Assembly (NCBI GenBank): GCA_025144245.1
Contig: JALXXC010000010.1
Location: 41,749 to 105,748 of the forward strand
DNA length: 64,000 bases
Direction of reading: 5' to 3'
From: Corynebacterium sp. p3-SID1145
GTDB lineage: Bacteria; Actinomycetota; Actinomycetes; Mycobacteriales; Mycobacteriaceae
Both the position numbers and the translations under genes were made by a program. The notes beneath the pieces were generated by a model, which was not told the origin of the DNA, did not search any database, and was given only the letters and a program-made list of their open reading frames with translations. This document shows positions 52,294-62,433 of the stretch, in pieces (position 1 is the stretch's first letter; each line of letters opens with the position of its first letter).

Positions 52294-53685
52294 ATGGGTG
52301 ATCACGACCAAGCACAACAGGCACGACAGTCACGACCGTTGCCTATTCCGCCCCTCTACGAGGGAACGCTGGACGGCGAGGTGCGCCGCTTCGAGCTCAC
52401 CGCTCAGGAGGGAGAATACGAAATCCTGCCGGGCACGACGACGAAAACGTGGGGTTTCAATGGGCCGTTCCTCGGTCCGACGCTGTACATGCGGCGCGGG
52501 GAGCGCATCGAGATGACGGTGCGCAACGAGCTTCCCACGGCCACCGTCACGCACTGGCACGGCTTGCACCTGCCGGTCACAGCGGATGGGGGACCGGCGC
52601 TCATGTTCGGCCCGGGCGCGTCGTGGTCGCCGTCGTGGACCGTCGACCAGCCTGCGTCGACGTGCTGGTACCACCCGCACCCCCACGGCGGATCCGCGAT
52701 CCAGGCGTACCGCGGGCTCGTCGGCGCCATTGTGCTTGACGACGACACCACCGCCGGCATCCCTGGCTTGCCCTCCCGTTACGGGGTGGACGACATCCCC
52801 CTGATCATCAGGGACGCCAATTTCGACGACGACGGGCAATTCGATGCTGACAACGGTTGGCTCGGCGACACCTTGATCGTCAACGGGATCACCAACCCCC
52901 GCTTTGAGGCGACGACCCGGCGATTACGCCTGCGCATCCTCAATGGGTCGACGATGCGATTTTTGAATCTCACGCTCGGGGTGCCCTTCCAGATCGTCGC
53001 CACCGATCAAGGACTGCTGGAAACACCGGTGGAAGCGGAATCGATCTTGCTCACCTCCGGCGAGCGTGTGGAGATCGTCGTGGACTTGGAACCCGGCAGG
53101 GACCTCACGTTGCGCAGTGACGGTCTGCCGCGCTTCGCCGACCTGCCCGACGAAGAATCCGCGCAGACTTTCGGAGTCACCGACCTCTTCGATGTGCTCG
53201 CGATCGGCGCGCCGCCGGAAGAAGCGCCCGCGTACCCGCCGCTACCGGAGAGACTCATCGAATTCGAGGAGCCCGAGAAGGCCACCGTCCAGCGTGAATT
53301 CCGTTTGAAGGACATGGAGATCAACGGCAAGCAGATGGACATGTCGCGTGTGGACGAGGTGGTGGACCACCGCGGCCCCGAGATCTGGAAAGTCACGAAC
53401 GAGAATGCCGCCAAGCTGCACAATTTCCACGTCCACGACGCGCGCTTTCTGGTCGCGGACGTCGAGAACGGCCGCATCGACTTCACTGCGGGCTGGCACG
53501 ACACGATCAATATTCCGCCGCTCGCGACGGTGACCCTGCACGTCGACTTCGGCTACTACCCGGACCCGACCTTGGCGTACATGTACCACTGCCACATGCT
53601 CAACCACGAGGACCACGGAATGATGGGGCAGTTCTTCATAGTCGAACCGGGGCAGAAGCCGGAACTCCAGAGCCATTCGCACTAG
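52294..53685 (+). CDS. Multicopper oxidase without a signal peptide
   Basis: A 463-residue three-cupredoxin oxidase of the CueO/FtsP type. The four copper-binding blocks are intact: HWHGLH near residue 89, WYHPHPHGG near residue 126, HNFHVHDARF near residue 375 and YHCHMLNHEDHGMMGQF near residue 430 (type 1 Cys, His and Met). The N-terminus (MGDHDQAQQARQSRPLPI) has no hydrophobic stretch or twin arginine, which is unusual since these enzymes normally mature outside the cytosol. A Tat-exported paralogue follows 52 bp downstream. Confidence 0.9.
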   Translation: MGDHDQAQQARQSRPLPIPPLYEGTLDGEVRRFELTAQEGEYEILPGTTTKTWGFNGPFLGPTLYMRRGERIEMTVRNELPTATVTHWHGLHLPVTADGGPALMFGPGASWSPSWTVDQPASTCWYHPHPHGGSAIQAYRGLVGAIVLDDDTTAGIPGLPSRYGVDDIPLIIRDANFDDDGQFDADNGWLGDTLIVNGITNPRFEATTRRLRLRILNGSTMRFLNLTLGVPFQIVATDQGLLETPVEAESILLTSGERVEIVVDLEPGRDLTLRSDGLPRFADLPDEESAQTFGVTDLFDVLAIGAPPEEAPAYPPLPERLIEFEEPEKATVQREFRLKDMEINGKQMDMSRVDEVVDHRGPEIWKVTNENAAKLHNFHVHDARFLVADVENGRIDFTAGWHDTINIPPLATVTLHVDFGYYPDPTLAYMYHCHMLNHEDHGMMGQFFIVEPGQKPELQSHSH

Positions 53686-53737
53686 ACGCTGGTTAATCCG
53701 CTAATCAAGTCAGAGCAAGACACAGAAAAGGAGAACC

Positions 53738-55243
53738 ATGAAACGGGAATTCGGACGGCGCACGTTCTTCAAGGGCATGCTGCTCGCCACGGCGGCGACG
53801 GCGACCGCCTGCGCAGGACCGGGCGGTGTCCGCTTCCGTCAGACCGCGCCCGAGGGGGCGAAAGAGGAGTACCGCGACCTGCCGGTGCCGGAGCTGTACG
53901 AAGGCGAGCTGGAGGGTGGCACCCGCCGCTTCGAGCTCACCGCGCAGGCGGGACAGACTGAAATCCTGCCGGGCAAGATGACCGACACGTGGGGCTTCAA
54001 CGGTGCGTGGCTCGGCCCCACGCTGTACATGCGCCGCGGCGAGCACATCGAGATGAAGGTCAACAACGAGGTGACCGAGCCCACCGTCGTGCACTGGCAC
54101 GGCCTCCACCTGCCGGCGGCCGCCGACGGCGGACCCGCGCTCATGTTCGACCCGGGCACGTCCTGGGAACCGTCCTGGGACATGGACCAGCCGGCATCGA
54201 CCTGCTGGTATCATCCGCACCCGCACAATGTCTCCGGACTGCACGCCTACCGGGGTCTCGCTGGCGGCCTGATCGTCGCGGACGACGAATCCGACGCCCT
54301 CGAGTTGCCCCACGACTATGGCGTCGACGACATTCCCGTCATCATCACCGACGCCAAGTTCCGCGCGGACGCCAGCCTGGACTCGACTTTCGACCCCGAC
54401 TACGGGCTGCTAGGGACCACTCCGCTCATCAACGGCATCACCAAGCCGCAGTTCACCGCAACCACGCGCCGGGTCCGTCTGCGCTTGGTCAACGGTGCGA
54501 CGATGCGCTTCCACAACCTTGTCGTGGGGAAGCCCTTCCACGTCATCGCCACCGACCAAGGACTGTTGAGCGAACCGGTGGAGGTCGACAGTATCCTGCT
54601 CAGCCCCGGCGAACGCGCCGAGATCCTCGTCGACCTCGAGCCCGGCGAGGACCTCATGCTGCGTAGCGACGGCGTCCCCGACGGCGGCGGTCTCCCCAAG
54701 GAAGAGGTAGCCAACGGTTTCGGCCTCCGGGATACCTTCGACCTAGTGAAGATCACTGGCCCCGATGAGAACACCCCGGAGGTGGGGGAGGTGCCGGGGA
54801 CGCTGGTGGGCGTCGATAAGCCTGACGCTTCCGGCGCAGTCGAGCGCGAGTTCGCGCTGAGTGGATTCGAGATCAACGGGCAGACAATGGACATGGAACG
54901 CGTCGACGTCGTCGTCGACCACTCCGGCCCCGAGATCTGGCGGGTGACCAATGAGAACGCGGACTGGCCGCACAACTTCCACATCCACAACGCGCGGTTC
55001 ACGGTGGAGTCCGTCGACGGCGGGGCCGTTGCGTTCACCCAGGGCTGGCACGACACGATTTTCGTGCCTCCACAAACGACGGTGACCTTGCTCGTGGAAT
55101 TCGGCTACCACCCGGACCCCACCCTGGCGTACATGTACCACTGCCACATGCTCTACCACGAAGACCAGGGAATGATGGGCCAGTACGTCATTGTCGAACC
55201 CGGTCAGCAGCCCGCGCTGGAGAAGCACACCGGGCGGCACTAG
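53738..55243 (+). CDS. Multicopper oxidase with Tat signal
   Basis: A 501-residue paralogue of the preceding protein. A twin-arginine signal (GRRTFFKGMLLATAATATAC) suggests export of the folded, copper-loaded enzyme, and the Cys at the end of the hydrophobic stretch may serve as a lipid anchor. Copper blocks: HWHGLHLPAAADGGP, WYHPHPHN, HNFHIHNARF and YHCHMLYHEDQGMMGQY. The first block and the trinuclear centre residues are conserved. Probable cuprous or metal oxidase in copper tolerance or iron uptake; no copper ATPase is adjacent. Confidence 0.92.
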   Translation: MKREFGRRTFFKGMLLATAATATACAGPGGVRFRQTAPEGAKEEYRDLPVPELYEGELEGGTRRFELTAQAGQTEILPGKMTDTWGFNGAWLGPTLYMRRGEHIEMKVNNEVTEPTVVHWHGLHLPAAADGGPALMFDPGTSWEPSWDMDQPASTCWYHPHPHNVSGLHAYRGLAGGLIVADDESDALELPHDYGVDDIPVIITDAKFRADASLDSTFDPDYGLLGTTPLINGITKPQFTATTRRVRLRLVNGATMRFHNLVVGKPFHVIATDQGLLSEPVEVDSILLSPGERAEILVDLEPGEDLMLRSDGVPDGGGLPKEEVANGFGLRDTFDLVKITGPDENTPEVGEVPGTLVGVDKPDASGAVEREFALSGFEINGQTMDMERVDVVVDHSGPEIWRVTNENADWPHNFHIHNARFTVESVDGGAVAFTQGWHDTIFVPPQTTVTLLVEFGYHPDPTLAYMYHCHMLYHEDQGMMGQYVIVEPGQQPALEKHTGRH

Positions 55244-55283
55244 CTGCCATGCGGCGCTGAGTAGGGGGCGCACCCCCGCACTG

Positions 55284-56696
55284 TCACCCTTTGCAGGAAG
55301 TGTCGGGGGTGTAGGCCGTGAAAGTTGTCTGGGACTCTGCGGTGAAGAGGCGGACATGGAGAATGTTGCCGTTGCCGCCCTCGAGGTACCAGTGCTTGAC
55401 TGACCATTCGCCGGACTTCTCGGTTTCTGGCTCATGCCCCGGGACGATGTTGAAATCATCGCCGGGTTTCCAGCTATGGATCGGCTCGTTCTCGAAATAG
55501 CCGTTGCCGCCCTCCGCGCGGATCGCGCTGATTACACCGTTTTCGAGGTACACCGTCGCCTCGGGGACGCCAAGCTTGGAATATGTTGCTGTGGTGCACC
55601 CCTCGATCCCGTTCTCCGCGGGGGCGACCGAGCCGGAATCGAGCCCCAACTCGGTCGCTTCCTTCTCGCTCATCCCGATGAGCAGTTCCCCGTAACCCCA
55701 CGGCGTCATGAAAGCAGCCTCCCGGGCCTGACGGGAGCTGTCGCCCTCCTCAGCCGACTTCTTCTTGCCGGCGCCGGAGTCTTCCGCCGTGAACTCCTCG
55801 TAGAAGTCCAGCACCGGGCCCGAGCGGGCAATGCCGATCTCACCATCAATGTCGTCCCACTCGCCGGCGTGGAAGTTCAAAGAGCCGGTGAGCTTGCCGT
55901 CGGCGGAGGTGAATTCTGCCGAGCCGCCGCTGGCATCGCCGCCAGTGAATTTCCAGGTGCCGCCGCTTTCGCAGTCGCCGACGGTGATGTTTTCTACTCG
56001 GATATTGGGATCGGTGCTATCGACAGTGCCGTAGCAGCCGCGTCCGGGGTAGGCGACGGTGTGGGTGGTGGCGTCTTGGGAGATGCGGAAGATGACCTCA
56101 TCGGAAATATTCTTCGACGGGTCGTCGGCGTGGACCAATTCGATGGTGCCGGTGGAGCGGTAGGAGTGCTCGGGGAATTCGATCCCGTCGGGTTCGGCGC
56201 CGGCTACCTCGGGGTTAATGCCGACCTCGCCGGAGGTGTTCCCCGGGTCAGTCTGAGGCAGCTCGGCAGAGGCGGAGGCGCCGTCGGAGGTGGTATAGGA
56301 GACGTCCATGGCATCGTTCTCGCCAGGTTCGAAGGTCCACTCGACACCGCTGTCGCCAGCGTCGACATCCTCGCCGTGAAGAATCTCTTCGCGGTAGGTG
56401 TGCTCGTCGGTCCGGGTCAGCGTGGAGTGGCGCTTCAAGGTGGGGGAGGTCAACTCACCTGTCTCGCCGTTGTCGTGGAAGCGGACGACGAGTACGACGG
56501 GGACGGGGTCCGCGGCCTCGATAAGCCCTTCCGCGTTCTCGATCGTTCCGCTGTAGCGCGTCTCGTTGTAGGGCTGCGCGATGTCGTCGCCGGAGCCGAA
56601 AAGACCGCTGCGCGCGGCGATGGCTCCACCCATGACCGCCGCGATGAGCAGCAGCACGCCAAGGACAGCGAGAAGGATCTTGTTGGTCTTCGTCAC
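55284..56696 (-). CDS. Hypothetical membrane-anchored extracytoplasmic protein
   Basis: 470 residues. An N-terminal signal anchor (ILLAVLGVLLLIAAVMGGAIA) is followed by a long acidic outside domain with Gly/Asp/Ser-rich beta segments (TYREEILHGEDVDAGDSG, FTGGDASGGSAEFTSADG), a Lys/Glu-rich patch (GAGKKKSAEEGD) and a C-terminal globular part starting YGELLIGMSEKEATELGLD, which resembles small repeats used in surface proteins. One Cys pair lies in the middle and two more Cys near the end. Not recognised. GTG start at 56696. Convergent with the second multicopper oxidase across 40 bp. Confidence 0.72.
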   Translation of the reverse strand: MTKTNKILLAVLGVLLLIAAVMGGAIAARSGLFGSGDDIAQPYNETRYSGTIENAEGLIEAADPVPVVLVVRFHDNGETGELTSPTLKRHSTLTRTDEHTYREEILHGEDVDAGDSGVEWTFEPGENDAMDVSYTTSDGASASAELPQTDPGNTSGEVGINPEVAGAEPDGIEFPEHSYRSTGTIELVHADDPSKNISDEVIFRISQDATTHTVAYPGRGCYGTVDSTDPNIRVENITVGDCESGGTWKFTGGDASGGSAEFTSADGKLTGSLNFHAGEWDDIDGEIGIARSGPVLDFYEEFTAEDSGAGKKKSAEEGDSSRQAREAAFMTPWGYGELLIGMSEKEATELGLDSGSVAPAENGIEGCTTATYSKLGVPEATVYLENGVISAIRAEGGNGYFENEPIHSWKPGDDFNIVPGHEPETEKSGEWSVKHWYLEGGNGNILHVRLFTAESQTTFTAYTPDTSCKG

Positions 56697-56786
56697 AGGT
56701 TCAGGGTAGCTGGCTCACACCTTCCGCACATTGAAGTGGAGGGGAATTCTGTTCGCATGAGCAATGCGGTAAGCTCTTGACCGTCT

Positions 56787-56858
56787 TTCCCCATGGTGTA
56801 ATTGGCAACACTGCGGTTTTTGGTACCGTCATTCTAGGTTCGAGTCCTGGTGGGGAAG
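56787..56858 (+). tRNA. tRNA-Gln (UUG)
   Basis: All arms fold: acceptor TTCCCCA/TGGGGAA, D stem GTGT/ACAC, anticodon stem GCGGT/ACCGT with loop TTTTGGT (anticodon TTG), T stem CTAGG/CCTGG with TTCGAGT, and G at the discriminator position as expected for Gln. CCA is not encoded. It lies 41 bp before mfd. Confidence 0.95.
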
Positions 56859-56899
56859 CTTTTTTATCGCCCGGACTTAAGCTTCAACCAGGGGGTTCG

Positions 56900-59800
56900 A
56901 TGGCTGACCAGCCGCAGAATGTGCCGATGCTCGCCGGGGTGCTGACCCAGGCGATGACGGATCCGAAGTTGAAGGGTCTGAGCAAACGGGTGGGGGAGCC
57001 GTCGCTGCACGTCACCGGCATTGACCAGGTGCGTCCGTGGGCGGCGGCGACGATCGCGCGCACCGTGCCGGTGCTGCTCGTCACTGCGACTGGGCACGAG
57101 GCCGAGGATCTCGCCGCCGAACTCTCGGCGTTGCTCGGTGATGAGCGGGTGGCGTTGATGCCGGCGTTCGAGACGTTGCCGCACGAGCGTCTGTCGCCCG
57201 CCGCGGACATCGTCGGCAAGCGGAATCAGGTGCTGCACGGGCTCGCGGAGACGTCGGTCGTGGTGGCTTCCGCGCGCGCTATGTGCCAGCCGGTGCTGCC
57301 GGCGGTGGCGCCGATTGAGGTTGCACACGGCGAGGAATACGACTTCGAGGAGCTCGCCGCATCATTGACGAGTTTCGCGTACGAGCACGTCGACATGGTC
57401 TCCGGCCGCGGGGAATTCGCCACCCGCGGCGGCATCATCGATGTGTTCCCGACGACGGCCGAGCACCCGGTGCGCATCGAGTTCTGGGGCGACGAGGTTA
57501 CTGACCTGCGCACATTCGCGGTTGCGGACCAGCGCACCATCGAAGACATCGCGCGCGTCGAGCTGCATCCCGCGCGCCAATTGCTTATCGACGATGCCGT
57601 CAAAGCGTCCGCCGCCTCCCTCGCCGAGGCCCACCCCGGCAACCGGACCCTGGTGGAGCTGCTCACCCGCATTTCCGACGGCACGCACGCCGACGGCATG
57701 GAGGCGCTCATCCCCGCGCTGACCGGTGCGCCGTACGCGGTGCTGCCCGAGCTCATGCCGGAAGGCTCCGTGGTGCTGGTGACATCGCCGGAGAAGGTGC
57801 GCACCCGCATCTCCGATTTGCAGGCGACCGACCAGGAATTCCTCGAGGCCGGGTGGGAGGCCGCCGCGATGGGCGCCGACGGACCCGTCGCGGCAGAAGG
57901 CCTGGATGTGTCGGCGAGCTCTTACCGATCCTTCGAATCCCTGGAGGTCTCGGCCCGCGAGGCCGGCAACGCGTGGTGGACCTTCGCGCCTCCCGGCATG
58001 TTCGCCGCGGGCGAGGACGACGAAGCCACCCTGCCCCTCGAATTCGAGGCCGCGCCAGCACCGAAGGGCGACCCGAAGCAGATCGAGGCGCTGTACGGCC
58101 AGGTGAAGATGCACCTGAAAAACGGCGGCCGCGCCGCATTCACCGCGCCGGCGAAGGGGACCGTGGACCGCATGGCGGAGCGCCTGCGCGAAAACGGCAT
58201 TTCCGCGCGCGTGGCCACTGCCGGCCTCGAGCCCGTCGACGGCCAGGTCACGCTCTACCAGGCGCTGTCGCACGCAGGTTTGACCTTCCCAGGCCCCGGA
58301 TTGGTCGTGTTCACCGAGACCGACGTGACCGGCAACCGTGTCGGCGATATCGCCGGTGCCAAGCGTCGTGCCCCGCGCCGCCGCAACCGGGTCGACCCGC
58401 TGGCGCTCAAACCTGGCGACTACGTCGTGCACGACACCCACGGCATCGGCCGGTTCGTGAAAATGGCCGAGCGCACGATCGGCACCGGCGAGGATTCTTC
58501 GCGTCGCGAGTACATCGTGCTGGAGTACCAGCCGGCCAAGCGCGGCCAGCCCGCCGACCAGTTGTGGGTGCCCATGGAGTCCCTGGACTTGCTGAGCAAA
58601 TACTCGGGCGGGGAGCAGCCGTCGTTAAGCAAGATGGGCGGCTCCGACTGGAAGAACACGAAGAAGAAGGCCCGTGCGGCGGTGCGCGAAATCGCGGGAG
58701 AGCTCGTGCAGCTCTACGCCAAGCGCGCGTCCGCCCCTGGGCACGCATTCGCTCCGGATTCGCCCTGGCAGATCGAGATGGAGGACAATTTCCCCTTCGT
58801 CGAGACTGAAGACCAGATGGCCGCGATTGAAGCGGTGAAGGCGGACATGGAAAAGCCCACGCCGATGGACCGCGTCATCGTCGGCGACGTCGGCTTCGGC
58901 AAGACCGAGGTCGCGGTGCGCGCCGCGTTCAAGGCGGTGCAGGACGGCAAGCAGGTCGCCGTGCTCGTGCCCACGACGCTGCTTGCGCAACAGCATTTCT
59001 CGACGTTCAGCCAACGCATGGACGGCTTTGGTGTGGACGTGAAGGAGCTGTCGCGCTTCACCACCGGCGCGGACGCGAAGAAGATCATGGCGGGGCTTGC
59101 CGACGGCTCCGTCGACATCGTCATCGGCACCCACCGCCTCCTGCAGACGGGCGTGCAGTGGAAGAACCTCGGCCTCATCATCGTGGACGAGGAGCAGCGC
59201 TTCGGCGTGGAGCACAAGGAGCACATCAAGGCGCTCAAGTCGCACGTCGATGTCCTCACCATGACCGCGACCCCGATTCCGCGCACTCTCGAGATGTCGC
59301 TGACCGGCATCCGCGAGATGACATCGATCACGACCCCGCCGGAAGACCGCCACCCGGTGCTGACGTATGTGGGTCCGCAGGAAGACAAGCAGGTCGCCGC
59401 CGCCATCAGGCGCGAGCTGCTTCGCGACGGCCAGGTCTTCTACATCCACAACAAGGTCTCCGACATCGAGAAGACCGCCCGGCACCTGCGCACCCTCGTG
59501 CCGGAAGCGCGCATCGTCGTCGCCCACGGGCAAATGGGGGAGCAGCTGCTCGAGCAGACGGTGCAGGGCTTCTGGAACCGCGACTTCGACGTCCTCGTGT
59601 GCACCACCATTGTGGAGACTGGCCTGGACATCGCCAACGCCAACACCCTGATTGTCGAGAACGCCCAGAACATGGGGCTGAGCCAGCTGCACCAGCTGCG
59701 CGGCCGCGTCGGCCGCTCCCGCGAGCGCGGCTACGCCTACTTCCTGTACCCCAAGGACAAGGTGCTCACCGAGACCTCGTACGACCGCCTGGCCACCATC

Positions 59801-60544
59801 GCTCAGAACAACGACCTCGGCGCCGGAATTGCGGTCGCCCAGAAGGACTTGGAGATGCGCGGCGCCGGCAACGTGCTCGGCGCGGAGCAGTCCGGCCACA
59901 TCGCCGGCGTCGGCTTCGACATGTACGTGCGCCTCGTGGGTGAGGCCGTGGAGACCTACAAGGCCCTCATGTCCGGCGACGTCGTCGACGCCACCGACCA
60001 AGGCCCCAAGGAGATCCGCATCGACCTGCCTGTCGACGCACACATCCCCGAGACCTACATCAATTCCGAGCGCCTCCGCTTGGAGAGCTACCGCAAGCTC
60101 GCCGCCGCCCGCGACGACGCGGAACTTTCCCATGTGGCCGAGGAATTGGTCGACCGCTTCGGCGAGATGCCCGAGGAAGTCGAGCGCCTCTTCGCCGTCG
60201 CACGTTTGCGCCACCAGGCCCGCCGCGCCGGGGTCGCCGACATCACCATGCAGGGCACGCGCCTGAAATTCCACCCGGTGGACATGCCCGACTCGAAGCA
60301 GGTGCGCCTCAAACGCCTGTACCCAGGTTCGAATTACCGCGCCGCGGTCAAGGCCGTCCAGGTGCCGTTCCCGCGCGAAGGTGGGGCGAAGAAGGCCCTC
60401 AACGCGCCGAACCTGCGTGACGAGGAGCTGCTGCAGTGGATTGCCGACTTCCTGAGCGAGATGTTCGACGTGGAGAAGATCTCCGTGCGCGGCAGGGCGG
60501 CCGAAAAGCCCGCGAAAAAGCGCGTTGTCTCCGTCAGCGAATAG
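56900..60544 (+). CDS. mfd: Transcription-repair coupling factor
   Basis: A 1214-residue Mfd that removes stalled RNA polymerase and recruits UvrA. A UvrB-like N-terminal region includes [17 protein letters not shown] and RGGIIDVFP. The CarD-like RNA-polymerase-interaction domain begins [16 protein letters not shown] near residue 504. RecG-like translocase motifs follow: [16 protein letters not shown] (Walker A, near residue 663), IVDEEQRFG and [14 protein letters not shown]. The C-terminal TRCF domain completes it. Start at ATG 56900 (MADQPQNVP), because the frame upstream runs through the tRNA-Gln. Normal length; it completes the conserved glmU...mfd neighbourhood. Confidence 0.97.
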   Translation: MADQPQNVPMLAGVLTQAMTDPKLKGLSKRVGEPSLHVTGIDQVRPWAAATIARTVPVLLVTATGHEAEDLAAELSALLGDERVALMPAFETLPHERLSPAADIVGKRNQVLHGLAETSVVVASARAMCQPVLPAVAPIEVAHGEEYDFEELAASLTSFAYEHVDMVSGRGEFATRGGIIDVFPTTAEHPVRIEFWGDEVTDLRTFAVADQRTIEDIARVELHPARQLLIDDAVKASAASLAEAHPGNRTLVELLTRISDGTHADGMEALIPALTGAPYAVLPELMPEGSVVLVTSPEKVRTRISDLQATDQEFLEAGWEAAAMGADGPVAAEGLDVSASSYRSFESLEVSAREAGNAWWTFAPPGMFAAGEDDEATLPLEFEAAPAPKGDPKQIEALYGQVKMHLKNGGRAAFTAPAKGTVDRMAERLRENGISARVATAGLEPVDGQVTLYQALSHAGLTFPGPGLVVFTETDVTGNRVGDIAGAKRRAPRRRNRVDPLALKPGDYVVHDTHGIGRFVKMAERTIGTGEDSSRREYIVLEYQPAKRGQPADQLWVPMESLDLLSKYSGGEQPSLSKMGGSDWKNTKKKARAAVREIAGELVQLYAKRASAPGHAFAPDSPWQIEMEDNFPFVETEDQMAAIEAVKADMEKPTPMDRVIVGDVGFGKTEVAVRAAFKAVQDGKQVAVLVPTTLLAQQHFSTFSQRMDGFGVDVKELSRFTTGADAKKIMAGLADGSVDIVIGTHRLLQTGVQWKNLGLIIVDEEQRFGVEHKEHIKALKSHVDVLTMTATPIPRTLEMSLTGIREMTSITTPPEDRHPVLTYVGPQEDKQVAAAIRRELLRDGQVFYIHNKVSDIEKTARHLRTLVPEARIVVAHGQMGEQLLEQTVQGFWNRDFDVLVCTTIVETGLDIANANTLIVENAQNMGLSQLHQLRGRVGRSRERGYAYFLYPKDKVLTETSYDRLATIAQNNDLGAGIAVAQKDLEMRGAGNVLGAEQSGHIAGVGFDMYVRLVGEAVETYKALMSGDVVDATDQGPKEIRIDLPVDAHIPETYINSERLRLESYRKLAAARDDAELSHVAEELVDRFGEMPEEVERLFAVARLRHQARRAGVADITMQGTRLKFHPVDMPDSKQVRLKRLYPGSNYRAAVKAVQVPFPREGGAKKALNAPNLRDEELLQWIADFLSEMFDVEKISVRGRAAEKPAKKRVVSVSE

Positions 60545-60545
60545 C

Positions 60546-61175
60546 TCACCTAAGGACGAGCGGCATTGCCACCAGCATCGTCGTGCTCCACGTCAGGTGC
60601 ACGGCGACAGGGGAGAGCAGTCCCCGCGTCCGAGACGCCTCAATGAAGCAGACCGCGCCGAGCACTCCGGCCGCGAAAACGAGCAGCGGTACGCCCATCG
60701 CGATGGTGACGACGCAGTAGAGCAGCGTCGAGAGCGCGCCCACGCCGAGCTCGGAGAATCTCCCGCGGAGCTGGTGCGGCACCGCGCCGCGGTAGACGAG
60801 TTCCTCGCCGATGCCGTTGATGATCAGCACCGCCACAGTCGGCGCCCAACCACCTGCGGAAGGCATGCTCAACAACTCGTGGACCGGCTCCGCCAGAAAC
60901 GGGATGCACCGCACCACCAGCGCGCCGAGCATGAACACCACAGCGAGCGCCGCACCAACGGCTGCGCCCCGCGCAACGTCCCCGGCACCCGCGTTCCTGA
61001 ACGCACCCCGGTCACCCCAGACCCACCACGCCGCCGCGTAGATCACGGCTGTGACGACGGTCAGGGCGTAGAACCCGGGCGTCCCGTCGCCAGCCCGCCG
61101 CGCGAGGAAGAGCCCCAACGCGCCGAGCACACAGGGCAACAGGACCAGCCAAGAAAGAGCAGCGCGCGACGTCAT
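60546..61175 (-). CDS. CPBP-family intramembrane protease
   Basis: A 209-residue membrane protein with about six hydrophobic segments. The CPBP/CAAX-protease motifs are present: EELVYRGAVPHQL near residue 130 (the paired glutamates) and a later HLTW histidine (VAVHLTWSTTM). Members cleave substrates in the membrane or modify peptides; no bacteriocin genes are near. Start at ATG 61175 (MTSRAALSW). The stop abuts that of the convergent mfd gene. Confidence 0.88.
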   Translation of the reverse strand: MTSRAALSWLVLLPCVLGALGLFLARRAGDGTPGFYALTVVTAVIYAAAWWVWGDRGAFRNAGAGDVARGAAVGAALAVVFMLGALVVRCIPFLAEPVHELLSMPSAGGWAPTVAVLIINGIGEELVYRGAVPHQLRGRFSELGVGALSTLLYCVVTIAMGVPLLVFAAGVLGAVCFIEASRTRGLLSPVAVHLTWSTTMLVAMPLVLR

Positions 61176-61230
61176 GATGGAGCAAGTATAGGGGTGCGGC
61201 AGGTCGTGCCGTACACTCATTGACCGTTAC

Positions 61231-61304
61231 GCCCCTATAGCCCAATTGGCAGAGGCAGTCGACTTAAAATCGATTCAGTCAGGGTTCGAGTCCCTGTGGG
61301 GGCA
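61231..61304 (+). tRNA. tRNA-Leu (UAA) with short variable loop
   Basis: Acceptor GCCCCTA/TGGGGGC, anticodon stem GTCGA/TCGAT with loop CTTAAAA (anticodon TAA at 61265-61267), T stem CAGGG/CCCTG with TTCGAGT, and A at the discriminator position. The variable region is only TCAGT (five nt), whereas tRNA-Leu normally has a long variable arm. CCA is not encoded. Confidence 0.9.
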
Positions 61305-61325
61305 CTTTCAGATGCGAGTAGCCCA

Positions 61326-62318
61326 TTACCGCGCCGGGTCAATCACGTGAAAGACCAGCGGCGCCGTGCTGAGCCGATATGTGCCCGGCTCGGTGCCGAG
61401 CACAGCGAGGATTTCGTGACGAAGCATCCGGTCGACCCCCACAACCATGTGCGGGCCTGAAAACTCGTCCTCCCCGTAGTTCACGGCCGCTTCCTCGTCA
61501 GGAACGAAGCGGACCCATCCCGCATTCGCTTCACCGACGACCGCGAAGGAGCGGTCGAATCCCAAACGCCACTTCATTGCGCGCAGCACGTGCTCCGAGG
61601 CAAGGGTTGTCAGATCAATGCGGCCCGATTCGTCGACAGCGAAATAGCCGCAAGACACCGCCGCGATGGAGGAGCCGTCCCTGTCAGTGAGGGAGGTGAG
61701 ACGGCGGGAGAACGCGGCGTCGATAAGCAATGATGCTCGCGCGGGATCGCCGACGCCCAGTGGCAGTGTGTCGCCGAGCACACCCACGAATTTCAGCGGA
61801 TCCCAGCACAGCGCTGCGTCGAGTTCGTCAGCGGTCACGGGCACAGCATTGAGGAAGCGGACGCGGCCCGTGCGTGCGGTGAGTAGCGGGACAACCGGGT
61901 CGTTGGCGAAGATGAAACCTGAAAGCGTCGCGCCTTCACACACCGGCGCACGCAGATCCATGTAATGGCCGGGCTCGATCGGATTGCCCGAGCTACGGCG
62001 GTAGCGCGCGAGCCGGCGCAGGCGGTGGACCGGCCACGCCGGCGGATCCCCGCAATCCGGGATGCGAAGCGTGAGCTCGTCTTGCGTGCCCGCCGTCGGC
62101 GCCGAGGAACGCGTGCGCGACAACCCGTAGGTGACGTAGAGAAAGTGGGGGACAGGCTCACGGAAACGGTAGACGACCACCGCGATCTCCTCCGAAAACC
62201 TCAATTCCCCGTGCACCGCCAGAGGCTCAGCCCCCGCTACCTGGCTGAGATGGGCGAGCAAGAAATCACCGCCCGTCTGCTGCGCTGCGCGACTGAAAAA
62301 GCCCCACCTCCAAGCCAT
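61326..62318 (-). CDS. Suppressor-of-fused (SUFU) domain protein
   Basis: A 330-residue cytosolic protein. The first ~200 residues follow the bacterial SUFU pattern: FREPVPHFLYVTYGLS, QDELTLRIPDCGDPPAWPVHRLRRLARY, and FLNAVPVTADELDAALCWDP. The rest (LTTLASEHVLRAMKWRLGFD) is not assigned. Bacterial SUFU proteins have no settled role; some are linked to polymorphic toxin immunity. No toxin gene is adjacent here. ATG start at 62318. Confidence 0.76.
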   Translation of the reverse strand: MAWRWGFFSRAAQQTGGDFLLAHLSQVAGAEPLAVHGELRFSEEIAVVVYRFREPVPHFLYVTYGLSRTRSSAPTAGTQDELTLRIPDCGDPPAWPVHRLRRLARYRRSSGNPIEPGHYMDLRAPVCEGATLSGFIFANDPVVPLLTARTGRVRFLNAVPVTADELDAALCWDPLKFVGVLGDTLPLGVGDPARASLLIDAAFSRRLTSLTDRDGSSIAAVSCGYFAVDESGRIDLTTLASEHVLRAMKWRLGFDRSFAVVGEANAGWVRFVPDEEAAVNYGEDEFSGPHMVVGVDRMLRHEILAVLGTEPGTYRLSTAPLVFHVIDPAR

Positions 62319-62433
62319 GTCTCCATACTATTTCGCACCGCGCGGGAACGAAACGGCAAGGTGAAACGTTGCACAGTATGATCGGTGTTCGGTATCGACA
62401 CCGCTTGGACCAGAAGAAAGGAACGAAGAAAGC

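Noticed and set aside
55264-55277. Hairpin GGGGG-N4-CCCCC between the second multicopper oxidase and the hypothetical gene
   Set aside because: Short stem without a T-run; not a convincing terminator.
58625-60274. 549-residue minus-strand frame opposite mfd
   Set aside because: Antisense shadow of mfd with no domain pattern.
62383-62403. CGGTGT-N9-ACACCG inverted repeat upstream of the BI-1 gene
   Set aside because: Six-base arms with a long spacer occur by chance often; no divergent regulator is adjacent.
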